Numbered from the stretch's first letter, positions 22,665-34,306 are shown. The stretch: 64,000 nucleotides of DNA from Brachynemurus nebulosus (GCA_035578155.1 JAPWDM010000006.1:14400305-14464304), one strand, 5' to 3'. Translations and numbers: made by a program. The notes: a model not told the origin generated them from the letters alone.

Positions 22665-24135
22665 TATCACAACCAAAAACTATTAAATTTCTTAAGGGGG
22701 GAGGGTCTTCCAGACAACAGGATTTTTAATAATTTTTTTTTTAAGAAACTGGATACATTTATTGAATCAAATGATGTTACATAGTATAGTACTTGTTATA
22801 ATGTATTCACTCATAAATTTTTATGCAAAAAAAAAAAATGGGGGTGTTACAGCTGTCCTAAGTTGACTCTTTTAATTTGCAACGTGGAATGCCCAGCCTC
22901 TTGTAATCAGCTGAATTCAATCGGATAGAAAATTTTATTAAGATAAGTCATTACGCTTTGCATATACTTATTTTTGATGAAAAAATATTTTTTTTCACAA
23001 TTTAAAATCAAAAAGAAAAAAATTTCACTTTTTTTATAAACAAATTGTTATAGACAATATTTATAGTAATCATTTATGCAAAATTTTAAGTATGTACAAA
23101 GGCCAATATCTTAAAGAATATCTGTACAAAATTTCAAGTTAATACCTTAATAACTTTTTAAGTTATGTTCCACGGCGCGGAAAAAACCTGTTTTGAGAAA
23201 AACGCTATTAAAAAGTTTTCGTTCTTGAAAAGTAGCGTTAAAAGCAGTTTATCGTTATCTAAAATAATCTTTCTGTTGGGTTCAAAACATTAGAAATATA
23301 TTCATTAAGATTCAAATGAACATTTAAAGCAAACCAAAAAAATGAAAAATTTGAAAGTTCTGAGGGACCCTCCCCCCTTGATTACCGTAACTAAAAAAGA
23401 TTTTCCATTTTGTCTCACATATTATCTTTATACTTATTTAAATTTTTTTCATCTCTTTTTTCTTTTTTAATGATATAGTACTTTTTTTTATTAATGACAT
23501 AATGCGCCTTTATCGATCAGGTCATAGTACCATCAATACTGTCTGTTCTGAAATATTATATATTATTATTACTTATAAAGAATAAACTTTTTATGTTTCT
23601 ATTTTCTTCAACAATTCCCAGAATAATTTTTTGTATGTTTTATTAAATAAAATATTAAAATAGATAAGTGAAAAAATTGTTAAAATCATCAATTTGATGA
23701 ACAGACGAAAAAAAATATTTTTAGAAAAAAATGGTCTTAGATCAAATACAGTCATTAACGTCACCCAAAATAAATAAATTATCACCAGAACAAGATTCTA
23801 ACACCAATATTTTGTTAGCAACATTTTAGCTGCATTTTTTTGAAAAAATGTTTCTTTTCAGGGCCTTGTTTTAGACTGAAAGTGAAAAATTTTCTTTGTA
23901 AAAGGTGATTTATTACATTATTGTACATTATAGAACTTTTAAAGTGTAGTTTATGTGCTGTAAATTTTAATTGCGTCAAAACACATTCGTGATAATTCTC
24001 GAATTGTTCACTTATACGAGCGAACTACCTTAATAACTTTCGATAATACATTTTATAACCCTTAAACTCCCATAAAAATTAAAACGATTCGTTCGTAGCA
24101 AATTTACGATCGCGAATATTTCTACATCGTTCCGT
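22665..24135 (+). repeat. Tandem duplication, copy 2 (interrupted by a MITE)
   Basis: It is the downstream copy of 21775-22562, starting at the same TTATCACAACCAAAAA word and ending at CTACATCGTT. It is split after AAATTTCTTAA by the TTAA element 22696-23377 and resumes with TTACCGTAACTAAAAAA at about 23381. Confidence 0.85.
22692..23381. mobile_element. TTAA-flanked MITE (GGGGAGGGTCC termini), copy 2
   Basis: Inserted at TTAA (22692-22695) with the right-hand duplicate now TTGA (23378-23381). It is 682 bp, with ends GGGGGGAGGGTCTTCCAGAC and GGGGGGAGGGTCCCTCAGA (other strand), and is homologous in reverse to 7946-8637. The undisrupted paralogue at 21805 shows a single TTAA, which confirms target duplication. 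No transposase. Confidence 0.9.
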
Positions 24136-25254
24136 AATTATCTCGATCGTCACATGACAAGCATGAAATTAGAAAATGTACTTTTATATCTAGAAAAAAA
24201 AACTAGTAATAAAAAGATTTATCAGAAAACTCATTGATTCAAGCAGGGCTCATACTAATATAACTATATGTAACTCATGTATTATCGTACAGATTGATAA
24301 AAAAAAAAACTATAAAAACTATAAAAATATTATTGATTCTGTGAGCTGCCAGCAACGCGACCAAGTATTATGTTCGAATAATAATATTTTTGAAGGTTTT
24401 TATGGCCATATGCTGAGAGATGACATTCTAACTTATTACATTATTCATATTTTTATATCGCCACAGTCGAGAGAGAAAACAACGTTAGTTTTTGTGTGCT
24501 AATATAAAAAAAATAATAAAAGATAAAAAATAAAAATAAAATATAATTTAACCTTTCCACGACAACAACAATAATTCAATGGACGAAAGAAATTCTGTAA
24601 GTTGCTCATAAGATTTTACCCGTCCAAAAAGTGTCCAACGCGCATGGTACAGTCGGGTATATATACAATGTGTTGGTGTACATATGTGTATACGTGTACA
24701 TGTCATACTCATAGCTACAGATATATTATTAACATTAACATGTCGGTGACCTTAATCCATACGATTTTCTCCTATCAAAAATCGCTCAATGCCCCTAAAG
24801 AAGTCTTTACTTCGAAAAGTTCATTTTTTTTAACGTAGATACATATTATTAGGTTTACTCCAGCGAATATTGGAATTTATAATTCGAATTTAAAATGAAT
24901 TCGATAACATTATTGCGAAAGCAGGGACATTTTAAGATCGTCGTAAGCCCTAATCACTTTTGCTAATCCTAGTCACACGATATCTAAGAATATATTTTTC
25001 GGTTTTGGTTATGGATAATTATGATTTGTGAATTGGTTTTCATAGAAGGAAAGAGGAAATTATACCAAAAAAAGTGGTCAAACACCAGACGTGAATTAAC
25101 AAATATATATCAACAGGGTCGCTGTTAACTGATTTTATGAAATCAAAAATTCGAAATTGACTTTTGATATTGATTTATTTAATGAAATCAAAATTTGTCG
25201 TGGAGTTTTGAATTTCAGAATCACAATTTTACAAATATGTATTACAATTTTTAT
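24136..25254. other. Non-coding sequence, nothing recognised
   Basis: AT-rich. A 78-codon frame at 24602-24838 has no domain and overlaps TG/CA-rich text. No repeat partner was seen. Confidence 0.5.
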
Positions 25255-25375
25255 TTAATAATATATTGTGCAATAAGGGCGGGAAATTATCGATTTCCCA
25301 CGACGACGAAATTGAGCGCACGATCGTAGTGAGTGAGCTCATTCGCTCGAGTGGGTAATCGATAATCCGCACTAT
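25255..25375. mobile_element. CpG-rich palindromic MITE, copy 2
   Basis: It begins AATATATTGTGCAATAAGGG and contains GCGCACGATCGTAGTGAGTG and CTCGAGTGGGTAATCGATAA. It is the same family as 12056-12197 in opposite orientation. Together with copy 3 it brackets about 370 bp, making an inverted pair. Confidence 0.65.
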
Positions 25376-25744
25376 TTTTAACTTTCCGTAGGAAATAACT
25401 GTAATGGGTCCGATTTTACGAATCGCTAATTTGGATATATCTCCACGTTTCAAGGTTACTAGGATTCGAATCCATCGTTTTTAGCGTGATGTCTGTGTGT
25501 GCGTTCGTTAGTTCGTTCGTTCGTGAATTTTTTTTCGTCTCGCATATCTCGAGAATAAAAGCTGATATCAACTCCGGACTAATTTCATTAGATGCGTAAT
25601 CAAAAAATGAAGACTGGATAGGTTTCAGCAAATTCGGATTAGCGGTTTGTTTTTTATGATAAAAAAATGGAATTAACTTTATTAAGATAACGTAGATTAT
25701 ATGGATTATGTCTGATTACGCATAATCGTAAAAGTATGCGAAAC

Positions 25745-25870
25745 TCGTAATAAAAAATAGTATATGCAACTCGTGCAGGATTGTCGATTGCCCACTCGAG
25801 CGAATGAGTGCACTCACTACGATCGTGCGCTCAACTTCGTTCTCGTGAACAATCGATAATTTCCCTCTAT
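25745..25870. mobile_element. CpG-rich palindromic MITE, copy 3
   Basis: ATAGTATATGCAACTCGTGC, then CACTCGAGCGAATGAGTGCA, and TACGATCGTGCGCTCAACTT are almost identical to 12056-12197 and in the same orientation. The right end is partly lost (ends near CAATCGATAATTTCCC). Confidence 0.7.
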
Positions 25871-25976
25871 TTTGTCTCTATTCTAAAAATTATATTGAAA
25901 GACTTTTTCCAAGACTGAAGATAAATTACTTCCTACCTACCGTTAGTCAAGATCGGGTTTAACTCTTCAGTAATTC

Positions 25977-26066
25977 GTATACGAAAAGTAGTACGGTTAC
26001 AGCGATTCTATGCCAAAAGTAGTAAGGTCACAACAGTCCTCTACCGAAAATAGTGAGGTTACAGTG
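25977..26066 (-). repeat. 31-bp minisatellite, three copies in reverse orientation
   Basis: Units of the form AGTARGGTTACAGYGRTTCT followed by ATRCCAAAAGT are the reverse complement of the 6421-6790 monomer. Confidence 0.75.
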
Positions 26067-26715
26067 GCTCTATATCAAAAGATTTGCGAAAAACGACAAA
26101 CCAACATTTTCATATTGTTTATAAAAATCAGTAGACCATGCATTATAAATAGTATTACACGCATATCCGCATTTTTCTCAAAGGAATTTTTGTTTTTTAT
26201 TTGCTGAACAAAAATTGAAACACTGCGGTAACTCTTCTATGTTTTCATTAGCGTAGATAATTTCGACAGTTGTAAATACAAATGCTGTGTAGGTGGGTAA
26301 TTGGTAGGTATTTATTTATTTGTATACGTTTTGTACAACAACACAATGGTTGAACGCTTTCAATTAATGAACTGATTGAATTGACTTCAATAAATTATGC
26401 TCATATACCTCCTATACGATCTAATTTAACCAATTTCATTCGTAAATTTATTTTAGTGGGACTAAATTTCTAATTTAAAAGATGAATTAGACGAATTGTT
26501 GATGTTACACGTTAGAAGAGTAATCAGTATTAATTTAGGGAGATTTTTGAAGAAATTTGGACTTAAATTGCGGCTAAAAAAGTTACATCCAAAGTGAAAA
26601 AAATTACTAAGTTCCTGTTAGACATGTATTAAGTCAGTAGGTACTTTATAGTTAGTTTGTCACAATATTCACGGGGCTAAAATATTTTCTGGTTTTATTT
26701 AATATTAAAATTAGC
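26067..26715. other. AT-rich sequence, nothing recognised
   Basis: No frame, RNA gene or repeat boundary was identified. Confidence 0.5.
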
Positions 26716-27163
26716 CTATGATCAGCCGAAAAATAGTCAATTTTCGCCATTTTTTTCGGATGGATAGGATGGGAGAATGGGATTAAATTTTTTTTTGACG
26801 ATTAATAACACTATTTAACAATACGAAAATACTTTTTATTCATTTTTATTTATTTTAAGTGTCTTCAAAAAAGGGCGAAAATCGGTGCCCACGATAGCGG
26901 CCGTAGTTTTCATCCGAAAAAAAATCAGATAGATTACAAATCCGTAGGTAAGCCGCTATGTACCTATGGGAGCTTTTATTTTTTAATTGAAATTTGAAAA
27001 AATGGCGGCGGTGTGAATAAAAAGTACAAAATTTCAAAATTTCAAAATTTCAAGTTTCAAGATTGTAAAAGTAAAAAAGGCTCCAATTCCCCCATCCTAT
27101 CCATCCGAAAAAAATCGCGAAAATTGCCATTTTTCGGCTGATCACATTGTGATCGTACCTTAA
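26716..27163. mobile_element. TTAA-flanked MITE (GGTACC family), left-truncated copy
   Basis: It is homologous to 3131-3685: AAATAGTCAATTTTCGCCAT, then the ATCGGTGCCCACGAT core, then the right end CACATTGTGATCGTACC followed by TTAA at 27160-27163. The first ~15 bp of the left terminus, including GGTACC, is missing. Confidence 0.8.
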
Positions 27164-30100
27164 TAATACTTATAATAATCGGAGCCTTCTGCTTTCTATA
27201 TTATCAGTTAAATTACGTAAGATTCATCGGTGATTATTAAACAGTGATCAAGTGCGGGTAGACCACGTAATACGAAAACAGACGTGACAAATCTATTAGG
27301 ATTCGGTGATTATGACTACGAAATACTATTAAGGAGGTATATATATCAGAACTTGATATCAACTTCCTTGTTTTAAGTAAAGTGTAGTATTTTTAACAGC
27401 ATACAAGTTTCTTCGGAATGTCCTGTACCTAAACTCGATAGTTTTCGAACAATTTTAATTTTTTAAAAATTTTTCCACATTTTATGATAACCTTTTCAGT
27501 CATGTTGAGAGACATCAGTAAACATTTCACTGGAAATTATTTTTAATACTTTTTCTGACAAAAGTGTTTCAGCTGTTACAAATTTAATAAGATAATTTTG
27601 TTTACGTTAATATTTCTTTTAAATCGAATGTCATTTATATCATTTTGATACCATTAAATAGAAAATTGTTAGGTCTAGGTACCTATCTACGCATATCAGG
27701 TTTCGCTGTACTAATAGTCAATATTTATTTAACCGTCTAGACGATTTGTTTTCGACTTTTAGAATGTTTTTGTAGAGTTATACTTTCCTGATCCTTGCAA
27801 AAGCTGTAAGAAAGAAATATACAGTCTTAATTACTGCCCATTTTTTCAGGGCCTCCTTCAATATTCCCTCAAATTTTTATCAATTATATTGCAAATATTT
27901 TTTTATCCGTGTCATCATTTTTATAAAATCCAAAACAATTCGTGCGCCATTTCAAAGAATGCTTTGATATACATCAAAAAAATATTTGGTCACTTTTTGG
28001 AAGATTCAAGTTTTCTAATTTGAATTTTGGAGGAAACATTCATCTTCTTTAGTTATATTTGTCTTTATGTACTTAATGGTAGCTTCAGTTTACTAAAACG
28101 TTGCTAGAGGGTTAAAAACATAAAACAATTTACGATCGACTGGATTTTTCATGACTATATACCCATACCTATGTATACGTTCAACATAAGGCAATTATCA
28201 TTAAATATGTAACATGCAGGTTAACTAGTAATAACATTAAAAATAATGGCAGATGTATGATATTCTAATAGGTATTGACATTACTTGATGTACTTACATA
28301 ATTTTATATAGGCTTTATTTGTATGTTATGTGGTTGTTTTCTTCTATACGGATTGTATTATATTTGCTGTGAATATTTTAAATTTTCACATTTATATTGG
28401 TTTTCGCGTTTCGTATTCGAATTGGGAATGCCAGAGTGGGTCATTTTTTTGGGAAACGGTCCTGACTGCCCCGTCCATTTTTAAAATAGTTTTGATTCTT
28501 TTCATTATTAAAATAAGTTTGATTCTTATGCGTTTTCAGTTATTCGACCATCCTCGCAGAGAAAACTTATGAATTAATAATTTTCTTTGTGATTTACTGT
28601 AAAAATTGGAACTATAGAAGGGGAAATATCGTTTTAAAAAAGTAACTTAAGAAAGTCTTTAATTTTATTTTTCTTAACGTGTTAACGTGTTGGTTAAAAA
28701 CGATGTATAGTACTAATCGGAGTACTAATCGGAGCTCTGAAACTCAAGGAGCGAACTCTTCCATGCCAGGATTACTTGAATCATCTAACACGTTGTTTCA
28801 TATGCTATGATGCGCAGTTCAAGGAGCAGCTAGATTATTCTCTCTTTTCAGAAATGAGAGGCTTTAGCATGTTGGGGCTTATTCGATTTGGCTCCACTCC
28901 TTATCAAGTTTTAGTTTTGAATTGCGATTGCTGTTATATCGAGATAGTGGTGGTCAGAAATTAAAAAAAAAACGTTTCTTAGAAATCCGTAGGAGAAAAT
29001 TTTTTGTTATCTCGAGAAAAATCTTAGGAAGACGATTCTTACCTATTGTTTAATAAAATAATACTGTAGGTCAAATCAACTAAAAATATTCTCACGTCAT
29101 TAACAGTGTTGCTCAAACTGAATTTTGAAATCGAAAATTTCATTTCTACGTTATTCTAATTGCCTTAAACTATTTTCCATAAAGAAGAACTTCTTGAACT
29201 ACCCAAGTAGCACGACTATTCGACACAGTCACCCTCTAGTTAACTACCCCTAGACTTAATATTAGGACATTGAGCAAAAACAGGTCAATTAGATTTTCTG
29301 TCGTAGATTTCAAATCTGTAAACAAAATTTTTATATTTTTTAATTTTCACCCTCTTTTTGCAAAATTAACCCCCAAATTTTAACCTCCAACCACCCCTGT
29401 TGATGTAAATTGAACAAATTGCATATCAATAGATAGCTCTTTAAAAAAGAGCAATGTCGCCAATTTAAACTTTTACTCTATCTCTTACTGTTTTCAAGAT
29501 ATTTGAAAAATTAAATTTTTATCCCAATTTTTGAAGGGCGATTTCACCCATTCAAATCGTTTTTCCGCCGATAAAACAAAATACGTGTCTCTTAGATTTC
29601 GACGTAGAATAACATATTTCAGCGGCATTGATATTGGAGGCGGACACCTGGGAACCTTTCCTTGTTAGTTCCTAAAATAGTTATTTCAAGATTGCTTTTG
29701 ACTAAATAGTACAAGAATTATTTTTACTTATTCACAAATAGTACATTTACTATTCGAAGCATCTCTATAAGAGTATAAGTAGATACTCGTTAATTTTGTG
29801 TCATATTACAAAGGACAATTTTCATACTGTTAAGTACGTTTACGAGAATAGTTTGAAGATTTTTGAATGGTTTTGATATAAATTTAGTGATCTAGATTTT
29901 CATAAATACTTCAATGAGACTTAAGGGTATATAAATCTTTCGTGAAAAACTTAGTTAACCATTTTTAGCTTGCTGTTTGTTCTTGCTATGCTTATATCAA
30001 CTGATTTTAAGCGCTACCTTTTGATTCAAATATCAAAATAAATCCTCATGTTTTATGAAAATGCATTGTGTTGTTGCTCCAACTTAAATTATATTAAACT

Positions 30101-30984
30101 AACTGTGCTTTATACACAGTAATTATTCCTTTGTTATAACACTGATATACCTAATATCACAATATATTATAACATTTTCGTACCAAAATGCATATTCACA
30201 TCAAAATAAAGCAATCATTTCAAATATTATGAACGAGAAATTTAAGTACAAACGTGCATCGTTCATCAAAAGCGTATCACATCGTTTGTATCGTTGTATG
30301 TGTACAGTACTCTTCATAAATTGTGGTCTACATAACGCAGAGGCAAATCCAAATTTCAAATATTATCGAGTGCTTATGAAACATTACCACGAATGACGAA
30401 CTTTTGTTTGTATTTAAACATAAGTTAGTATATTCATATGCTCAGTTAAGGTGGTTGGTCCGAGACAATCACGTACAAGAGAATAGTTCAGCGATCAAAT
30501 TTTCTTTTATCAAAAATTAAATAATGTACCTATTAATATTCTTCAGTTATTATATTTGTATACCACTTGTTTGTTTGAATTTCTGCACGCTTATGTTGTA
30601 ACAATATAAAAGCGTTGTAAAGTGATTTTCATAAATTATATTTCAAAAACGGCGCAAAAAATTTTTATTTTTTATTTTTTTTAAATATAGTTTGTAACTT
30701 TGTATTTTATAACATTTAATTTTTTATCAAATTCCTTTGACACGTTCTCATTTTATTCAAAAAAAAAAAAAAAAAAATGTTAACTTACCATAAGAGTCCG
30801 CGTTAAAATTACAAAACTTTCAAATTGTTTTCTCAAAATTGGTGTGGTCAATATTAATCGGAATGGTCTCGCATTACTAGTATTAAATTAAATAAATATC
30901 TAGAGCAGTTTCATTAAAATCCTTTGAAAAACCGTTCTACCCAACAACAATTAGATTAGAGAAAGTACTTAGTAATACATATAT
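27164..30984. other. Long gene-free AT-rich stretch
   Basis: Nearly 4 kb without recognisable genes, repeats with partners, or RNA genes. Frames of 60-80 codons (28330-28572, 28776-28964) have no motif. 30765-30777 is a poly(A) run. It could be intron of the gene starting at 14350 or intergenic; the sequence does not decide. Confidence 0.5.
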
Positions 30985-31025
30985 GTGATTGAATGGTTAT
31001 CGGACTAGAGTGCCTGTCGAACAGA
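30985..31025 (+). repeat. Conserved 5' flank of the tRNA-like repeat, copy 1
   Basis: GTGATTGAATG and GCCTGTCGAACAGA precede the tRNA-like unit. The same words precede the inverted copy (on the minus strand, from about 32350 down to 32310), so the repeated unit is larger than the tRNA part. Confidence 0.65.
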
Positions 31026-31342
31026 GGATCGTTGGTCTAGGTCAGGGGTGGCCAACCCAAATGATCTTGCGGGCCACTTTGGAAGCACATCATAACTCCA
31101 CGGGCCGCATATAAAATTATGTGTTCCCATATATTATGTATTTTTTAAATACATTGGTTTTCACTACCTTGGTCATTATAAAATAAACATATTTTGTATA
31201 AGTGTGATGAATCTTGCGGGCCAAAAAAAGTTCAAGGCGGGCCACATGCGGCCCGCGGGCCGCGGGTTGGCCACCCCTGGTCTAGGTGGTAAGACACCTG
31301 GCTGGGTACCAGGAGATCCTGGGTTCGAGTCCCAGCCGATCC
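31026..31342 (+). pseudogene. tRNA-like gene (anticodon GGG, Pro-type) split by a MITE
   Basis: Joining 31026-31042 to 31288-31342, with the insert and one target copy left out, gives a 72-nt cloverleaf. The acceptor stem has 6 of 7 pairs (GGATCG with CGATCC; position 7-66 mismatched). The D stem GTCT/AGAC is perfect, the anticodon stem CCTGG/CCAGG has loop CTGGGTA, the variable loop is 5 nt, and the T stem CTGGG/CCCAG has loop TTCGAGT. The anticodon reads GGG, which would decode Pro CCC; eukaryotic Pro tRNAs normally use AGG, TGG or CGG, so this is not a standard gene. A TTTT terminator-like run follows about 10 bp downstream. The 237-bp insertion lies in the A box / D loop and must abolish polymerase III expression. 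Confidence 0.75.
31035..31287. mobile_element. hAT MITE (CAGGGGTGGCCAACCC) with 8-bp target duplication
   Basis: The element occupies 31043-31279 (237 bp). Both ends are the perfect 16-bp inverted repeat CAGGGGTGGCCAACCC, flanked by identical octamers GTCTAGGT at 31035-31042 and 31280-31287. The interior has GC-rich subterminal repeats (GGGCCACATGCGGCCCGCGG) and no gene. An 8-bp duplication and CAG-type ends identify hAT. Confidence 0.95.
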
Positions 31343-31815
31343 AGTTTGATAATTTTCCAATCCTTAAAAAATGTAATAAAAATGTAATTTATTAAACATA
31401 ACTTAACCAGATTTGTTGAAAATTGATCCAGCCACTTTCAGGATATTTCAGAATTTACAGGATAAAATTAAAAAAATTTTAACAATCTACTTTGCAAGCT
31501 GGTAATTATGGGATGGTTCTCAACCAAGTTTGATGACCCGTTTTCGGGATATTCTAGGATTTCCAAAAATTCCAAAATATTCCAAATAAAAAATTGTAAA
31601 AACCCTCGACGAAAACGCTCTAAAAAGCTCCAAATTAAAACTCCTGAAATTATATACCTACCATTATATTTCAAATTTTATTATAATTTAGAATTTTCGG
31701 AGCCTAATATAAAAATTTTCGAAGAGCACGGTCCCATGTATCTGTATACGTACTTATGTACGTGTTATGTTGAATAGATAACCGATTATGTAACAGAACC
31801 CATAATCTTATTATC

Positions 31816-31816
<1 letters not shown>
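31343..31816. other. Non-coding sequence, nothing recognised
   Basis: Contains overlapping frames of 68-89 codons on both strands with no known motif. A TTCCAAAAATTCCAAAATAT run of imperfect TTCCAAAA repeats lies at 31560-31590. Confidence 0.5.

Positions 31817-31909
<93 letters not shown>
31817..31909. repeat. (TA)n microsatellite, 93 bp
   Basis: An uninterrupted TA dinucleotide run located between the two inverted tRNA-like copies. Confidence 0.95.
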
Positions 31910-31911
<2 letters not shown>

Positions 31912-32227
31912 TTGGCGAATTGTAGTGCGAATGTGTCATTTTATACTATAAATAGTTGACGAAGATGAGTAAGGACGTAGTAGCTACCCAGATAATCTGT
32001 AATGTTTTTATGTGTACTTATATCTCGCACACATCCAACAAAATATCAAGCTACAGCTACAAAATTTAACAAAATCCACATACAACTACATTCATTCACA
32101 TATTATATTGCTTGTCCGTGAATTTATGGCATTTGATGCAAGGCCACTTTAGTTATAATTTATCTTTATCTATGTTACTTTTATATGTAAAGTAATATGT
32201 GAGCGACTTAACATTAAAAAGATTGAA

Positions 32228-32233
32228 AAAATT
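32228..32233 (-). terminator. T-run polymerase III terminator of the tRNA-like copy
   Basis: On the minus strand the tRNA-like unit is followed by GATAA and then six T. Four or more T is sufficient for polymerase III termination. Confidence 0.5.
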
Positions 32234-32237
32234 ATCC

Positions 32238-32309
32238 GGATCGGCCGGGAATCGAACCCAGGATCTCCTAGTAACTAGCCAGGTGTGCTATCCATTACAC
32301 CATCGATCC
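32238..32309 (-). tRNA. tRNA-like gene, anticodon AGT (Thr-type), inverted copy
   Basis: The minus strand folds as a 72-nt cloverleaf. The acceptor stem is GGATCG/CGATCC with position 7-66 mismatched (A-C). The D stem is GTGT/GCAC with one G-T, the anticodon stem CCTGG/CTAGG has loop CTAGTTA (anticodon AGT), the variable loop is AGATC, and the T stem CTGGG/CCCGG has loop TTCGATT. A run of six T follows about 8 bp downstream, a good polymerase III terminator. Sequence and flanks are clearly related to the split copy at 31026-31342, yet the anticodon differs. That argues for a tRNA-derived repeat family or decaying tRNA paralogues rather than a canonical tRNA-Thr. No intron and no encoded CCA. 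Confidence 0.6.
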
Positions 32310-34090
32310 TTTGCTCGACAGGCGCCCGATACAGACAACATTCAATCACCTATGTGTATGCACTCTCTATAATGCGAGAAACAGTTGCAACTTTTCATAG
32401 TGACGCCGGTATCTAATAAGCTCTTTACTCTTTACTTGTCTTTACTCCCCCTGTTTACTCTTTTCACCCCTTTTAAAACTGCCATAAATTGACGTACAAA
32501 CAATAAACATGTGTCACAAATGGGAATATCATTGACAATTAAATGTGATAATATATTATTTTGCATTTCACAGTTGAGAGGTGTCAAACATTGTTGTAGT
32601 GATGATACTCGTACCACCAGTACAACTCTAGGGGTAATAATCACGAATGTTTGAATAGTCGAGATAAATAAGTATAGGTACTATATATGGTCCATTTAAC
32701 TTAAATTTAAGCATGCTTCATCATTTATGAATTTAAATAACGTCCGTTTCCTTGGCTTCATCTCTTTCATTATTGCACTTACGTAAATTTTAAAATTGCA
32801 GTTTGTTTTTAGAAAAGAATAGAAGATTGATTTCAATATAAGAATTATTTGATTTTTTAACTTTGACTCATGATCAGTTGCATTTGAAATAGGGTGTAGA
32901 AGTATTTATAGAACGAGCGTCGTTAGTAGTGAAACTATAAGTTCGTATGGGTGAATTAGAACTGTCAGAATGGAAGCGTTGAGAAGCGGAAACACGTGTA
33001 ATGTATACGTATTTTTATCTACCACTATAGGGATTTTTTAAAAGACATCAATTATCGATTGAATTTATTGAACGATATCCATTCAGACGATAAGTCGTAA
33101 TATGTACCACTTCTAAGAAACGGAAAAAATGTGTCCAGACTATTCATGGTCAGACGGTCATTTCAATAACCCGATGAGTGAGGCTTCCTAAACCGTAGAG
33201 GCCCTAATAGTGAAAAGTCGTCACACAATCGAACGACAATAAGTTAATATTACACCTATGTAACCTGGTATGGTATTGTACTTGAATTTTAAATTTTTTC
33301 CTTTTTCATTCAAGAAAATTTTTCTGGTTACGTACCTGAATTTTCTTTGTCATGTAGGTACACCTAAAATAGGTAATATGAGTCATCATTATAGAGATAG
33401 TAATTTTTTTTGTACAAAAAAAATTTTCTAACCAATTATTACATTATTTACAAAAAAAAAAATCTACAATTAATATTTATTTATTAGAGCTTATCGCATA
33501 AGTATTTGTAATTCCGTGTAAACAGTTATTTTTATGTAATAAATATTTAATATTTTTGTTTTCTGTGTAGTAATTTTATCTATCTGTGTTAAATGAACTT
33601 AAGCTCGTCACTAGCTCTGTTTCCATTTTCGATAATTAATTGGTCTGAAAGAAGCCCAATGCTACTATTATTCCATTACATGTACATTGGCTTCAATCTC
33701 AGTCTGACGACAGTCGACGAAAAAGCTGTAAATAGTTTCGTAGCTGTAAATTACAATAAAATTTCGAATTCCAGGAATTTTTATTTGAAACTTTTTATAG
33801 CCTTTGACTGTGGGAATGGCTATGGACCAATGTTCACTAAACCTGGTTAAGAAGATAGGTTTTTAATTTCCGTTTTTGTCCTGGAAATTCTGGAATAACT
33901 TGGAAACAACTGGACCAAAAAATATTCCGGAATTATTAGGTTTTAGATAAATGCGTTAAAACTGATTAAACGATTTTCCATTGTGGGTAAAAGATAAAAT
34001 ACTAAATTTTTGTGTTAATACAAGAATTTAGGAACCTTATAATATGTGTACGGCTGTTTACGTCCCATTTCTCAAATTACTAATATTTAA
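32310..34090. other. Non-coding sequence, no gene recognised
   Basis: 32310-32355 is the conserved flank of the inverted tRNA-like copy. Beyond that I see only chance frames, the longest 85 codons at 33593-33850 without motif. Confidence 0.5.
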
Positions 34091-34306
34091 AAGTTAAACA
34101 AATTTTTAAAGAGTAGTGTTTATCGTTTGGATTGCACAGACTGCAATGCTTCTTACATAGGACAAACAGGGCGAAACTTTCAAACTAGATATGAAGAACA
34201 TATAATTATGTATTCAGAAAAACCTGATGATGATGAAAAGTTAATTTGTTACAGAAAAAATTTTATCTACGACTACCATGAAATTGCTTGTTTATTCTAC
34301 AAATAG
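34091..34306 (+). pseudogene. GIY-YIG endonuclease fragment of a Penelope-like retroelement
   Basis: The plus strand encodes KFLKSSVYRLDCTDCNASYI, directly continued by GQTGRNFQTRYEEHI, then an acidic/polar tail ending at TAG (34304-34306). The elements V-Y-L-C--C---YIGQTGR-F--R--EH are the GIY-YIG nuclease core (here VYR and YIG), preceded by the paired Cys typical of Penelope-like elements. This domain nicks target DNA for integration. The reverse transcriptase is missing upstream, and only about 60-70 residues remain, so it is a dead 3' fragment. The satellite array begins about 75 bp downstream. Confidence 0.8.

Noticed and set aside
28330..28964. Two hydrophobic or Cys-containing short frames as small secreted proteins
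   Set aside because: No start context, splice sites or conserved spacing of Cys; indistinguishable from random frames.
31204..31395. 63-codon frame across the tRNA-like gene
   Set aside because: It starts in the MITE and runs into the tRNA-like sequence; no biological reading.
33593..33850. 85-codon frame as a host gene
   Set aside because: No motif, no splice context and a composition typical of AT-rich chance frames.
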